DNA of 10,937 nt, from the NCBI GenBank assembly GCA_003219925.1, contig QHQU01000145.1, forward strand, positions 1 through 10,937, read 5' to 3'. Origin of the DNA: Verrucomicrobiota bacterium. GTDB taxonomy: Bacteria > Verrucomicrobiota > Verrucomicrobiia > Chthoniobacterales > UBA10450. The notes under the pieces are model-generated. The model was given only the letters and a program-made list of their open reading frames with translations, had not been told where the DNA came from and did no database searches. Positions within the stretch are counted from its first letter, which is position 1. Each line of letters starts with the position of its first letter. The translations under genes were made by a program, and so were the position numbers. This document shows, one piece after another, positions 1 to 6,620 of the stretch.

Positions 1-8
1 AGCCTCAC

Positions 9-1832
9 TCATGGCTTCGCTCCGGTCGGATTGGTTTTGCTGACACGGGTTTTTTGGCCGTCGATTTTTGCCGCTAGGTCCTTATTCGATGGATCGAGTG
101 TTTTTGCCTTCTGCCACGATTCGAGCGCTTGGGAGACACGGTTCAATTTCAAATAGACGTCGCCAAGATGTTCGAAGACGACGGCGTCTTCGCGCGGCAA
201 ATTTTCAATAGCGCGCTTTAAATTTTCCAGTGCCTGATCGTATTTTCCCTGACGGTATTCTACCCAGGCCATGCTATCGAGGTAAGCACCGTTCTCGGGA
301 TCAAGTTGAAGCGCGCGCTTGATGGCGTCCTCTGCTTCGTCGAGGTGAATATTCTGCTCGGCCCACATGTAGCCGAGGTAATTGTAGGGCTCGGCCGCGT
401 TGGCCGGATCCATCGCGATGGCTTTGTGGAAAAGTTCCGCCGCTTTGTCGTAGAGGCCGGCCTCTTGTGCCGCCGCGCCATATTCAACGTAAAAGCGTGG
501 TTTCAAAAAATCAGCCTCGGCATTCTGCGCTTCGTTGAGCGCTTCTTCGAACATGATCACCGCGTCTTTCGCCTTTTTCGATTCGCGTAGTGCAATCGCA
601 AGGTAATAGGCGAATTCGGGAGCATCGGGAAAACGCCGGCGCCCTTCGATTAAAACTGAAACGGCGCGTTCGCTCTGTTTCAGCGGAACGAGCAATAATT
701 CCGCCAGCCGCAAATACGTCCCCGCGTGATTTGGATTAATGAGCAGGCTTTGTTCGTAGTTCTGTGCCGCCTTCTTGAACTCGGCATTTGCCGGATCGGT
801 TTGATTAGCACGAACCAAGGCGCGCCCTTCATCATCATGCAGCTGGGCTAACAATTCGTAGGACTGATATTTTTCGGGGTGCTCTTGGATGATTGCTTCC
901 AGCGTTTCGACTGCGCGGGCCCGCTGATTTGTTAAGACAAAGCCCGTCGCCAGTTTTTCGCGGACATTGGCGTCGTCGGGTTGCAGCTCGAGGACGCGCA
1001 AATAAAACGGAAGCGCTTCTTTGATCTGTTGGGTGGAGGCGAAGTAATCCCCCACCTCCTTCAAGACGGCAGCGTTATTTTGCCCTTTGGCGGCCGCCTT
1101 CTCAAAAACATCGTTGAGACGCGCCGTTTGTTCCGGATTTGGTTTGGCGTCTGGTTTCAAAATAACCGAGCCGTAAAGCCGGCCAAGTCTTGCCCAGAAG
1201 GTCGGATCGTCGTTTGGCATTTTGGCGGCGCGATCGAGAGTTTCGAGGGCCCTTTTTTCATCGCTGGCGGTGAGATAGATCTCAAACAATCGCTGATAGC
1301 CGTCAATTTTCTGCGGATCCAGCGCAATGGCTTTATTGGCGAATTCAATCGCTTGATCGCCTTTCTTTAAATACTTGGCGTAGATAAAAGACAGCTCCAG
1401 ATAAGGCTCCGGCGCTTTCGGATGCACCTTGACCGCATCTTTTAAGACATCGATCGCGCTCGGATAATCATCGTCCCGCGTTAGCAACGCCGCGACACGA
1501 ACCGCCAGCTCGATCTGCCCGGGATCGACATTCAGAACCTGGCGATAGGCTTCGAGGGCTTTCTCCATTTCGCCGTCCTCCTCAAAGTCGATTCCTTCAG
1601 CAAAATGGGCGAGGGCCTCAGCCTTGTGCCCCCCCTCAATACTCAGATTTAGATCTCGCGCAGGGGGCAGAGCCAACGAATCGTCGATTAAATCGGTTCG
1701 CTTCGGCGTCGGGCGCGCCGCCGTCCCCTTTTGCGATTTCGTAGGTGGTACCGGTGCGGATAAGATCTTCCCGATGCCGCATACGAGCAGAAGCAGCGCA
1801 AGATAAACTGCCAGCTTGCGCGTAACCATCAT
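9..1832 (-). CDS. Exported or membrane-anchored TPR-repeat protein
   Basis: Codes for 607 residues. Residues 7-24 form a hydrophobic N-terminal segment after Met-Val-Thr-Arg-Lys, a signal peptide or membrane anchor; the Cys in it lacks a convincing lipobox, so cleavage by signal peptidase I near Ser-Ala is as likely. A Pro/Lys/Thr-rich linker follows to about residue 60. From about 70 to 595 the chain is a run of roughly a dozen or more tetratricopeptide repeats, each with the usual pattern of a small/aromatic helix A, 'A' then 'Y..AL' helix B and a closing 'DP' (for example VLNVDP, AIALDP, ALQLDP, KTLDP). TPR arrays are protein-interaction scaffolds; no enzyme domain is seen, so the role is unknown. 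Two ATGs lie in tandem (1832 and 1829). AGGAAGG abuts the first, so the second has better spacing and may be the true start. It lies 54 nt downstream of the mS38-like gene and may be cotranscribed with it. Confidence 0.9.
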   Translation of the reverse strand: MMVTRKLAVYLALLLLVCGIGKILSAPVPPTKSQKGTAARPTPKRTDLIDDSLALPPARDLNLSIEGGHKAEALAHFAEGIDFEEDGEMEKALEAYRQVLNVDPGQIELAVRVAALLTRDDDYPSAIDVLKDAVKVHPKAPEPYLELSFIYAKYLKKGDQAIEFANKAIALDPQKIDGYQRLFEIYLTASDEKRALETLDRAAKMPNDDPTFWARLGRLYGSVILKPDAKPNPEQTARLNDVFEKAAAKGQNNAAVLKEVGDYFASTQQIKEALPFYLRVLELQPDDANVREKLATGFVLTNQRARAVETLEAIIQEHPEKYQSYELLAQLHDDEGRALVRANQTDPANAEFKKAAQNYEQSLLINPNHAGTYLRLAELLLVPLKQSERAVSVLIEGRRRFPDAPEFAYYLAIALRESKKAKDAVIMFEEALNEAQNAEADFLKPRFYVEYGAAAQEAGLYDKAAELFHKAIAMDPANAAEPYNYLGYMWAEQNIHLDEAEDAIKRALQLDPENGAYLDSMAWVEYRQGKYDQALENLKRAIENLPREDAVVFEHLGDVYLKLNRVSQALESWQKAKTLDPSNKDLAAKIDGQKTRVSKTNPTGAKP

Positions 1833-1886
1833 CCTTCCTGAATCTACCGTGTCGGTCTACCGAGGCAAACCGCCTATCGTCGCCGC

Positions 1887-1991
1887 TTACGACTTGTAAC
1901 GGAGGCGCTTCTTGTGCCGATTCTCCTTCATCCGCTTGCGGCGTTTGTGCTTGGAGATTTTAGCTTTGCGTCGTTTTTTGAGAGAACCCAT
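1887..1991 (-). CDS. Tiny basic ribosomal-type protein, COX24/AURKAIP1 (mS38, bS22-like) family
   Basis: A 34-residue protein starting MGSLKKRRK, with about 20 Lys/Arg/His residues and the block KISKHKRRKR near residues 11-20. Actinobacterial bS22 (also around 33 residues, starting MGS with KKRRKRMSKKKHRK) and the C-terminal part of mitochondrial mS38 (COX24/AURKAIP1) have the same layout. These proteins bind rRNA in the small subunit near the decoding region, so a structural ribosomal role is the best inference. An upstream in-frame ATG at 2069 would add 26 residues of unrelated sequence; the family starts at MGS, so 1991 is preferred. No Shine-Dalgarno site precedes that ATG. A stretch able to fold (2022-2082) lies 31-91 nt upstream. 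Its small size means automated annotation may miss it. Confidence 0.8.
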   Translation of the reverse strand: MGSLKKRRKAKISKHKRRKRMKENRHKKRLRYKS

Positions 1992-2021
1992 AGCGGGAAG
2001 ATTACTTTGGCGTAGCGGTGA

Positions 2022-2082
2022 GGCGAAATGCAAGCATTGCTTGTGCAGGATGGCAAACGGTTTCGCCAAGCAAATCGCTTGG
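2022..2082 (-). promoter_or_regulatory. Candidate structured leader of the mS38-like gene
   Basis: Three perfect inverted repeats crowd this short intergenic stretch: CCAAGC/GCTTGG (2066-2071 with 2077-2082, 5-nt loop), GGCGAAA/TTTCGCC (2022-2028 with 2061-2067) and CAAGC/GCTTG (2031-2035 with 2039-2043, 3-nt loop). The 7-bp stem encloses the small hairpin. It shares bases 2066-2067 with the other stem, and the GCTTG and CAAGC halves can also pair across hairpins, so alternative folds are possible. The position, between a gene end and a ribosomal-type gene, suits an autoregulatory leader, but this is inference from pairing alone. The first hairpin directly follows the transporter stop and could instead be a terminator, though no U-run follows it on this strand. 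Confidence 0.35.
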
Positions 2083-2734
2083 TCATTTTTCGAAAACCAA
2101 GACCATTACACCAACTAATAATAGAAGCGATCCCATCACCAGGCTTTCATAGCGTTCAAACCAACCAAGTCCGATGCCGCGAATTCCGATTAAGGCCAGC
2201 CAGGTGAATACCAGCATTCCGGCAACGGCTGCAGTCGAGAGAATGAGAGTCAAAAGAGCAAAACCGCCCCAGCCGAACCGAATTCCCGAAACGTAAATCG
2301 GCAGAAACGCCTCACAGGGTGAGAAGGTCAGCATCGCAAACAGACTGCTAATTGCGACCCAGTCTGACGTGCGAGTGCGCGAAATATCCGGCCCGCGAAA
2401 ATGCGCCAGCGATTCCCTCAATTCATGCTCATGCTGATGCCCGCCCTTTGAAAATAAGTGAGTGTGGCTGTGAGCATGGCCGGAAAGCTGTCGCCAGATG
2501 TAGAATAGACCAAGGCCGATCAGCAATGCTCCCGCTATTCGCGGGAACCAGGTGCCAATGCGCGAGCTGAGCGCGACTCCAAAAATGGTTAGGAATCAGG
2601 AGGGTTTTGGAATGGGTCCACCGTTGCGCACGACCCGCTGCCACGAAAGGGAGCCAGTGGGTCGGAATCGCGGCGTGAAAAAATGCGACCGTAAATCCGG
2701 TAAACGCAATGGTAGTGAGGACAGTTTCGTTCAT
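2083..2734 (-). pseudogene. Frameshifted membrane transporter, probably metal efflux (NicO/TauE-like)
   Basis: The reading frame is broken. From ATG 2734 the protein starts MNETVLTTIAF and runs through FFHAAIPTHWLPFVAAGRAQ to KTLLI (about 2595). Family-like sequence then resumes in another frame with LTIFGVALSSRIGTWFPRIAG and continues to the stop at 2083. That second frame has a TGA at 2596-2598, so the switch falls close to 2590-2598. The downstream part has several membrane helices, a His-rich loop (SGHAHSHTHLF, HQHEHE) and a TFSPCEAFLPIY motif. A His-rich loop plus a Pro-Cys helix motif resembles NicO/RcnA or TauE/SafE-like metal or anion exporters; the substrate is unknown. The piece between KTLLI and FGVAL looks too short for a membrane helix, so a deletion as well as a frame change is likely. 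An assembly error cannot be excluded. It begins 21 nt after the tRNA-Pro 3' end. Confidence 0.7.
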
Positions 2735-2754
2735 GCCTAACCAGATGCGTTTAA

Positions 2755-2828
2755 TCGGGCTGGTGGGATTTGAACCCACGGCCTCCTCGTCCCGAACGAG
2801 GCGCTCTACCAAGCTGAGCCACAGCCCG
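2755..2828 (-). tRNA. tRNA-Pro (anticodon CGG)
   Basis: A complete 74-nt cloverleaf reads on the minus strand. The 7-bp acceptor stem is CGGGCTG with CAGCCCG (2822-2828 with 2756-2762). The D arm is GCTC/GAGC around AGCTTGGTA. The anticodon stem is CCTCG/CGAGG around loop TTCGGGA, giving anticodon CGG. The variable region is short (AGGCC) and the T arm is GTGGG/CCCAC around TTCAAAT. The discriminator base is A at 2755. The 3' CCA is not encoded (the next bases are TTA), so it must be added by nucleotidyltransferase. It would read CCG proline codons. No integrase or direct repeat shows it being used as an attachment site. Confidence 0.97.
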
Positions 2829-3040
2829 CGAAGTGCGGCCGCGCCCGCCGCGGCCAGCGGGACTATTTCGCCTATTTAATTAAGGATGGCAAGGAGAGAC
2901 GGTCGACCCCCCGGGGCAAAACTGTGACGGAGATGGGGCGGTGTGGAGCAATTGGCTCATAATATACTTGTTGTAAGATAGATACAGCTGAACTAGCTCA
3001 CGCCTTTGCCACGCAGTCTTGGAGTTCCGCGGCATTCTCT

Positions 3041-3068
3041 TTGCTATACATATTATGAAATCTATAAT
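3041..3068 (+). promoter_or_regulatory. Sigma-70-like promoter of the pilin-like operon
   Basis: TTGCTA (3041-3046) and a perfect TATAAT (3063-3068) are 16 nt apart. Transcription would start near 3075, leaving only about five bases before the GTG start at 3080. The site sits in an AT-rich island with a 7-bp inverted repeat, ATATTAT/ATAATAT (3050-3056 and 3064-3070), and a direct repeat TATACATA (3045-3052 and 3068-3075) that brackets the -10 box. The 9-mer ATAATATAC occurs at 3064-3072 and again at 2959-2967. These repeats may bind a regulator. Apart from the second 9-mer copy, I see nothing coding or structured in the rest of the 2829-3079 gap. Confidence 0.55.
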
Positions 3069-3079
3069 ATACATAATTC

Positions 3080-3574
3080 GTGAAACTAACTCCTAAAGAT
3101 CACACCTCGGGCACAACGCTCGTTGAAGTCCTCGTCGCCACACTCTTGCTTGCCTCCTTTTTCGCATCCCTTTTCGAGGCGAACGCAGTTTGTCTGCGGT
3201 TTATCGCGGCGAGCAAGCAATCGGTCGGGGCTATCGAGGTTGTTCAAGCTCGCGCCGAAGTTTTCCGTAACCTTCGCTTCAGCGATCTGACGACTACCTC
3301 CTATGTTCAGAACCTTCTGACCACTGCAGCAAACACGTCTGACTTTGCTAAATCTGCCACCGAAGTTGTCAAAATATCCGCATATCCTACGGCGAATGGC
3401 GTTACTCAAATGACGCGGGCAACGAACGGCACGGTCAGTCTCGATTCTACCGCCACTAGCCTGGGTTCCACGCTGGTCAAAGTGGACATTTCTCAGTCAT
3501 GGACCGCAGTGCTCGGTGGGCGACAGCGAACCGAGCAAACATCGCTCATCATCTCCAACGGGACAAAGAAATGA
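3080..3574 (+). CDS. Minor pilin / pseudopilin, PilV/GspI-like
   Basis: Codes for 164 residues with a class III (type IV prepilin) signal: a short basic leader MKLTPKDHTSG, predicted cleavage after Gly11, then TTLVEVLVATLLLASFFASLF with Glu at mature position 5 and a hydrophobic helix to about residue 38. The TLVEVLVA signature is shared by PilV and GspI-type minor pilins. The rest is a short, Thr/Ser-rich beta domain with no recognised motif. The start is GTG: an in-frame TAA at 3074-3076 excludes any upstream start. There is no Shine-Dalgarno site and the promoter -10 lies only 12 nt away, so the message may be nearly leaderless. Its TGA overlaps the ATG of the next gene (ATGA), which suggests translational coupling. 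A prepilin peptidase encoded elsewhere would process it; it would then join the tip or initiation complex of a type IV pilus or type II secretion pseudopilus. Confidence 0.85.
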   Translation: MKLTPKDHTSGTTLVEVLVATLLLASFFASLFEANAVCLRFIAASKQSVGAIEVVQARAEVFRNLRFSDLTTTSYVQNLLTTAANTSDFAKSATEVVKISAYPTANGVTQMTRATNGTVSLDSTATSLGSTLVKVDISQSWTAVLGGRQRTEQTSLIISNGTKK

Positions 3575-4191
3575 AGCTAACGCACCATTCTCGCCAATCT
3601 GGTTTTACCCTTGCCGAAATCATGATGGCCATGGCCATCGCCGTGGTCATTTTCGCCGCCATCATTACGGCCTCGATCGCGATGCAAAAGAGCTTTAACG
3701 CGGTGGATCATTTCTTCGCCACTCATATCCAGCAGGTTCGCATTATCGATTACCTCAACCGCGATGTGAAACGGGCTCTTATCTGCACGGTATCAGCGAA
3801 TCAGCAAACGGTTACATTGACCATCCCCAAATACATTATTCAATCAGGCGACGCAGAGGCTGTCAGCAACCCATCCTTGGTTGGTGCGATGCGGAGTCCG
3901 ACGCTTTCGACCACGACTAGCCTAGTGAACTATGGGACGACTACAAGCACCGTAGTCTACTCAATCAACGGTGCCTCTATTTTGCGCACAGAAGATGGCG
4001 CCGTCACGACCATTGCCTCGAGCACCGATCAATTAGTGCCAAGTACGACTGATACGGATCTTACCAACACGGAATATTCAACTATGGCGGTCACGTTCCG
4101 GCCGATTTTTACGAGCGGGAATGTCGCCGACGAACGCACCGGAACAACCGTCTTTTCTCTCGCTTATCTCCGGAATAAGCGACGCGGATAA
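3571..4191 (+). CDS. Minor pilin / pseudopilin, PilW/GspJ-like
   Basis: Codes for 206 residues. The leader MKLTHHSRQSG is followed by FTLAEIMMAMAIAVVIFAAI, a textbook prepilin site with cleavage after Gly11 and Glu at +5. The hydrophobic helix continues to about residue 40. It is followed by a soluble domain with an early helix (HIQQVRIIDYLNRDVKRAL) and then beta- and Thr-rich sequence, as in PilW and GspJ. An upstream in-frame ATG at 3499 would put 24 unrelated residues before the leader and is rejected; the ATG at 3571 overlaps the previous stop. The first four residues, MKLT, match the preceding gene, so the two leaders may share ancestry. As second gene of the trio it would pair with its neighbours in a minor-pilin complex. 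Confidence 0.85.
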   Translation: MKLTHHSRQSGFTLAEIMMAMAIAVVIFAAIITASIAMQKSFNAVDHFFATHIQQVRIIDYLNRDVKRALICTVSANQQTVTLTIPKYIIQSGDAEAVSNPSLVGAMRSPTLSTTTSLVNYGTTTSTVVYSINGASILRTEDGAVTTIASSTDQLVPSTTDTDLTNTEYSTMAVTFRPIFTSGNVADERTGTTVFSLAYLRNKRRG

Positions 4192-4195
4192 ATTT

Positions 4196-5728
4196 ATGAA
4201 AGTATCATCCATTCCAAACGAGCGAGGAAACGTCCTTCTTTGTGCTATTTGCACGATTTTTGTTATCTCGCTAATCGCAGCCAACGTGCTGCTGAATTGC
4301 ACCGCCCGCTATAATCAGGCGTCGAACCAGGTCCGTTCTTGGAACGAAGCGCTGTATGCGGCGGAGAGCGGTGCTGACATGGCTTTCGCCGAGATAAGGA
4401 AAACACTCCCCGGGGCGAGTCCCAGTCCGAGTCCGTGGACGGGCTGGGCCCCTTCCGGAACAACGTATGTCAGTCCGGTAACCGGGACCGCCAGTCTGCC
4501 ATGGACTTTCGGAAGCGATAACCTCCAGGCTCGGACAGTAGTAGAAACGTGCTATTTCGACAGCTCAGGAGTTTTCCATCTTGGGGCAAATCCAACCGGT
4601 GCTTGGCCTTGGTATCGTATCCGCTCGAAAGGAACCTCACCTTTGCAAGGATTGAAGCGCACCGGAATGGATGATCGCTTGAGCAACGGAAATAGGTTCG
4701 TCGCTAACGGGTCGACTCGCGGGGACGGTGATACCCTGCTGCGAAAAATCGACTTCAACTTTGATCACTTCATTGCCACCTACGGCCCCAACGGTGACGG
4801 CACCGGCAAAGCCCTGCAAGCTGTCAATGCCCCGCAAATTGCACGACGGATCGAATTGATTGTCGGAGCTGTCACACCCTTTGGGGCGGCGGTTAGGGTC
4901 ACGACCTCGTTCGACGGTCCAGGGTCGGCTGGTTTGATTGACAGTTTCAATTCGAACAACGGCGCATACTACTTCGCGGCTAACAATCCCTCTGACCCGC
5001 ATTACGCCGATTCACACAGTGGCAGTGTCGCCGTCAATTCGCCGACTTTCTTCATGCATCAAGGGCCGATCTGGGGCGACGTGAGCACCAATGGCGGCAA
5101 CGTGCTCCCATCTAATCTCATTCACGGCGTCATCGACAACAATGTGCCATTGACCATTCCCCCATTGGTCATGCCCAGCCTTCCCACGCCCCAGCCCAGC
5201 CCCGTTGCATTTAATAGCAACACGACCATCACGCCGGCATCGCCCGGTTCCGTTTCCGCGCCGACGACATACCTCGTCTCCAGTTGGTCGAAGAGTGTGA
5301 CGTTCAATCAGAGTGGATCCGCCCAAACCTATGTCGCCGTCCATGTCACCAGCGATTTCACCGGACAGGTAACCGTCAACACTGGCGTTCACGTTCAGGT
5401 CTTCTTCGATGGCAACATGAGCGTAAAAGCGCGAGACCTCGTTAATAACACTGGTCTCGCCGCGAACATGCAATTTTACGGCATCAGCCCCACCGACCCC
5501 AACACTACTCAAACGATCGCCATTGCGTCGCCCGGAAATTTCGTCGGTACCTTCTATGCGCCGAGCGCGGCCATCTCGTTCACGGGAAATCCCGACATCA
5601 CTGGTTCAATTGTGGGCAAGACGTACTCCGGTAACGGCAACACTACGCTTCATTATGATCGCGCATTGGACAACGCGGGCGAGCCGTCCGATTACAGAAT
5701 CGCCAGTTACGTAGAAGATATCCGCTAA
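4196..5728 (+). CDS. Large PilX-like pilus-associated protein
   Basis: Codes for 510 residues and starts 4 nt after the previous stop. The N-terminus (MKVSSIPNERG then NVLLCAICTIFVISLIAANV) has a basic leader, a Gly and one hydrophobic helix (about 13-33) but lacks Glu at +5. The helix is followed by ALYAAESGADMAFAEI, the AAE-type motif common after the helix of PilX-N proteins. The rest is an extracellular Gly/Asn/Thr-rich beta region with two Pro-rich stretches (about 75-90 and 345-375). The end, from about residue 447, contains FVGTFYAPSAAISFTGN, then DITGSIVGK and HYD, a repetitive beta pattern seen at the C-termini of PilX-like proteins of unknown function. A start at 4121 inside the previous gene would add 25 non-family residues and is rejected. 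At 510 residues it is far longer than Pseudomonas PilX (under 200), so it may be a pilus-tip adhesin or a surface protein carried by the pilin machinery. Confidence 0.8.
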   Translation: MKVSSIPNERGNVLLCAICTIFVISLIAANVLLNCTARYNQASNQVRSWNEALYAAESGADMAFAEIRKTLPGASPSPSPWTGWAPSGTTYVSPVTGTASLPWTFGSDNLQARTVVETCYFDSSGVFHLGANPTGAWPWYRIRSKGTSPLQGLKRTGMDDRLSNGNRFVANGSTRGDGDTLLRKIDFNFDHFIATYGPNGDGTGKALQAVNAPQIARRIELIVGAVTPFGAAVRVTTSFDGPGSAGLIDSFNSNNGAYYFAANNPSDPHYADSHSGSVAVNSPTFFMHQGPIWGDVSTNGGNVLPSNLIHGVIDNNVPLTIPPLVMPSLPTPQPSPVAFNSNTTITPASPGSVSAPTTYLVSSWSKSVTFNQSGSAQTYVAVHVTSDFTGQVTVNTGVHVQVFFDGNMSVKARDLVNNTGLAANMQFYGISPTDPNTTQTIAIASPGNFVGTFYAPSAAISFTGNPDITGSIVGKTYSGNGNTTLHYDRALDNAGEPSDYRIASYVEDIR

Positions 5729-5740
5729 CCCCTCGGTCAA

Positions 5741-5756
5741 TTCCCGTCCGCGGGAA
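5741..5756 (+). terminator. Hairpin after the pilin-like operon, weak terminator candidate
   Basis: TTCCCG and CGGGAA form a perfect 6-bp stem around TCCG, a UNCG-type tetraloop, 12 nt after the last pilin-like stop. The sequence after it is AAAAT, not a T-run, so intrinsic termination is doubtful. The hairpin may act as an mRNA 3' end or a Rho-assisted site. Confidence 0.35.
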
Positions 5757-5762
5757 AAATCG

Positions 5763-5793
5763 GTTGACAACGCGCGTCAACTTCCCACATTCT
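5763..5793 (+). promoter_or_regulatory. Promoter-like site with palindrome upstream of rpoZ
   Basis: A perfect TTGACA (5764-5769) is followed after 18 nt by CATTCT (5788-5793), a poor -10. A perfect 6-bp inverted repeat, GTTGAC-N7-GTCAAC (5763-5768 and 5776-5781), covers the -35, as a repressor operator would. Transcription from here would leave a leader of roughly 110 nt before the rpoZ ATG at 5913. The operator reading is inference; no regulator gene is in the window. Confidence 0.4.
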
Positions 5794-5912
5794 CCATTTC
5801 TTTCGTCGCGATGCTCGGCTCTCGTCTTTTTCTTGGTCCCATGTCGTCCTGCTCACCGACGATTCTCCAATTCCCGGCGGAGCCCACCCGCGCCGTCCAC
5901 ACCTTGCGCATT

Positions 5913-6128
5913 ATGACGACTCAACTCTTGCAGGAAGCCAGCCAGATCATTCCCAACCCGCAATTGCTTATCAACGTTGTATCAAAGCGTGTGCGCCAGC
6001 TTGGGCTGGGGCATCGGCCAATGGTCGACACCGGCCCGCGGACCTCACTCACCGACATTGCTCTTAAGGAAATCATTGCCGGCAAACTCACTTTTGAAGA
6101 GCAGAGCGCGTCCACCGACGGCGCCTGA
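5913..6128 (+). CDS. rpoZ: RNA polymerase omega subunit
   Basis: Codes for 71 residues. The omega layout is clear: an N-terminal helix, then NPQLLINVVSKRVRQL (like NRFDLVLLASRRARQL in proteobacterial omega), the loop LGHRPMV, and TDIALKEIIAGKL (like T.IALREI..GKI). Omega is the small subunit that wraps the beta' C-terminus, helps core enzyme assemble and in many bacteria contributes to ppGpp response. In-frame ATGs upstream (5811, 5841) would add up to 34 residues with no family resemblance, so 5913 is chosen, although no clear Shine-Dalgarno site precedes it. smpB starts 24 nt after the stop, so the two are probably cotranscribed. Confidence 0.9.
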   Translation: MTTQLLQEASQIIPNPQLLINVVSKRVRQLGLGHRPMVDTGPRTSLTDIALKEIIAGKLTFEEQSASTDGA

Positions 6129-6152
6129 TTTTTCGCCACCATCGCTCGGTTA

Positions 6153-6614
6153 ATGACTGCCGAGACGATTCTCAACCGCAAAGCGCTGCGCGATTTTCAT
6201 ATCCTTGAGCGCTACGAAGCCGGGCTCGAACTCAAAGGCAGCGAGGTCAAATCGATCCGGGCTGGCAAAGCCAATATCAACGACGCCTTCGCGCGCATCG
6301 AGAATGGTGAGGCCTTCCTCTATAATGCCGACATCCAGCCCTACGAACGTGCAAGTCACGAAATTCCGTCAGCCAAACGAGTGCGTAAGCTGTTGCTCCA
6401 TCGCGCCGAAATCGATAAGCTTTATGGCGAAACCCAGGTGGGCGGCCGCGCTCTCGTGCTTCTTAATTTGCATTGGAAAAACGGAAAACTGAAAGCGGAG
6501 ATAGCGGTCGCGCAGGGAAAAGTGGCGCGCGATAAACGTGCCGATTTGAAAAAGCGAGCGACCGATCGCGAAACGGCGCGCGAAGTCGCGCGCTTCAATC
6601 GCAAACACGGATGA
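6153..6614 (+). CDS. smpB: SsrA-binding protein SmpB
   Basis: Codes for 153 residues, normal for the family. Recognised motifs in order: GLELKGSEVKSIR (24-36), IQPYERASHE (61-70), RKLLLHRAEI (78-87), KNGKLKAEIAVAQGK (109-123) and DKR (127-129), followed by the basic, Lys/Arg-rich C-terminal tail that enters the ribosomal mRNA channel. SmpB binds the tRNA-like end of tmRNA and brings it to stalled ribosomes for trans-translation. The tmRNA gene itself is not in the window. It follows rpoZ by 24 nt. Its stop is 6 nt from the left arm of a palindromic repeat that fills the gap to thpR. Confidence 0.97.
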   Translation: MTAETILNRKALRDFHILERYEAGLELKGSEVKSIRAGKANINDAFARIENGEAFLYNADIQPYERASHEIPSAKRVRKLLLHRAEIDKLYGETQVGGRALVLLNLHWKNGKLKAEIAVAQGKVARDKRADLKKRATDRETAREVARFNRKHG

Positions 6615-6620
6615 TTGGAC

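Noticed and set aside
2066..2090. Plus-strand intrinsic terminator (CCAAGC/GCTTGG then TCATTTTT)
   Set aside because: No plus-strand gene lies upstream for it to terminate; the stem is better considered as part of the minus-strand leader.
2590..2598. Programmed ribosomal frameshift in the transporter
   Set aside because: No clear slippery heptamer or downstream stimulatory structure is seen, and coding material seems to be missing at the junction.
2735..2755. Integration (att) site at the tRNA-Pro 3' end
   Set aside because: No integrase gene, no duplicated tRNA end within the window, and the neighbours look chromosomal.
2735..2812. N-terminal extension of the transporter reading frame (from 2812) across the tRNA
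   Set aside because: The residues EAVGSNPTSPI are the usual translation of a tRNA T arm; the cloverleaf is complete, so the coding start is 2734.
2880..3074. Minus-strand 64-codon open frame upstream of the pilin genes
   Set aside because: It has no family resemblance or ribosome site and covers the AT-rich promoter region.
5012..5512. Long minus-strand open frame inside the PilX-like gene
   Set aside because: It is antisense to a gene with clear N-terminal and C-terminal pilin-type features, and its composition is a mirror of that gene.
5811..5912. N-terminal extension of rpoZ from ATG 5811
   Set aside because: The added 34 residues do not look like omega, and the family begins close to MTTQLLQEA.
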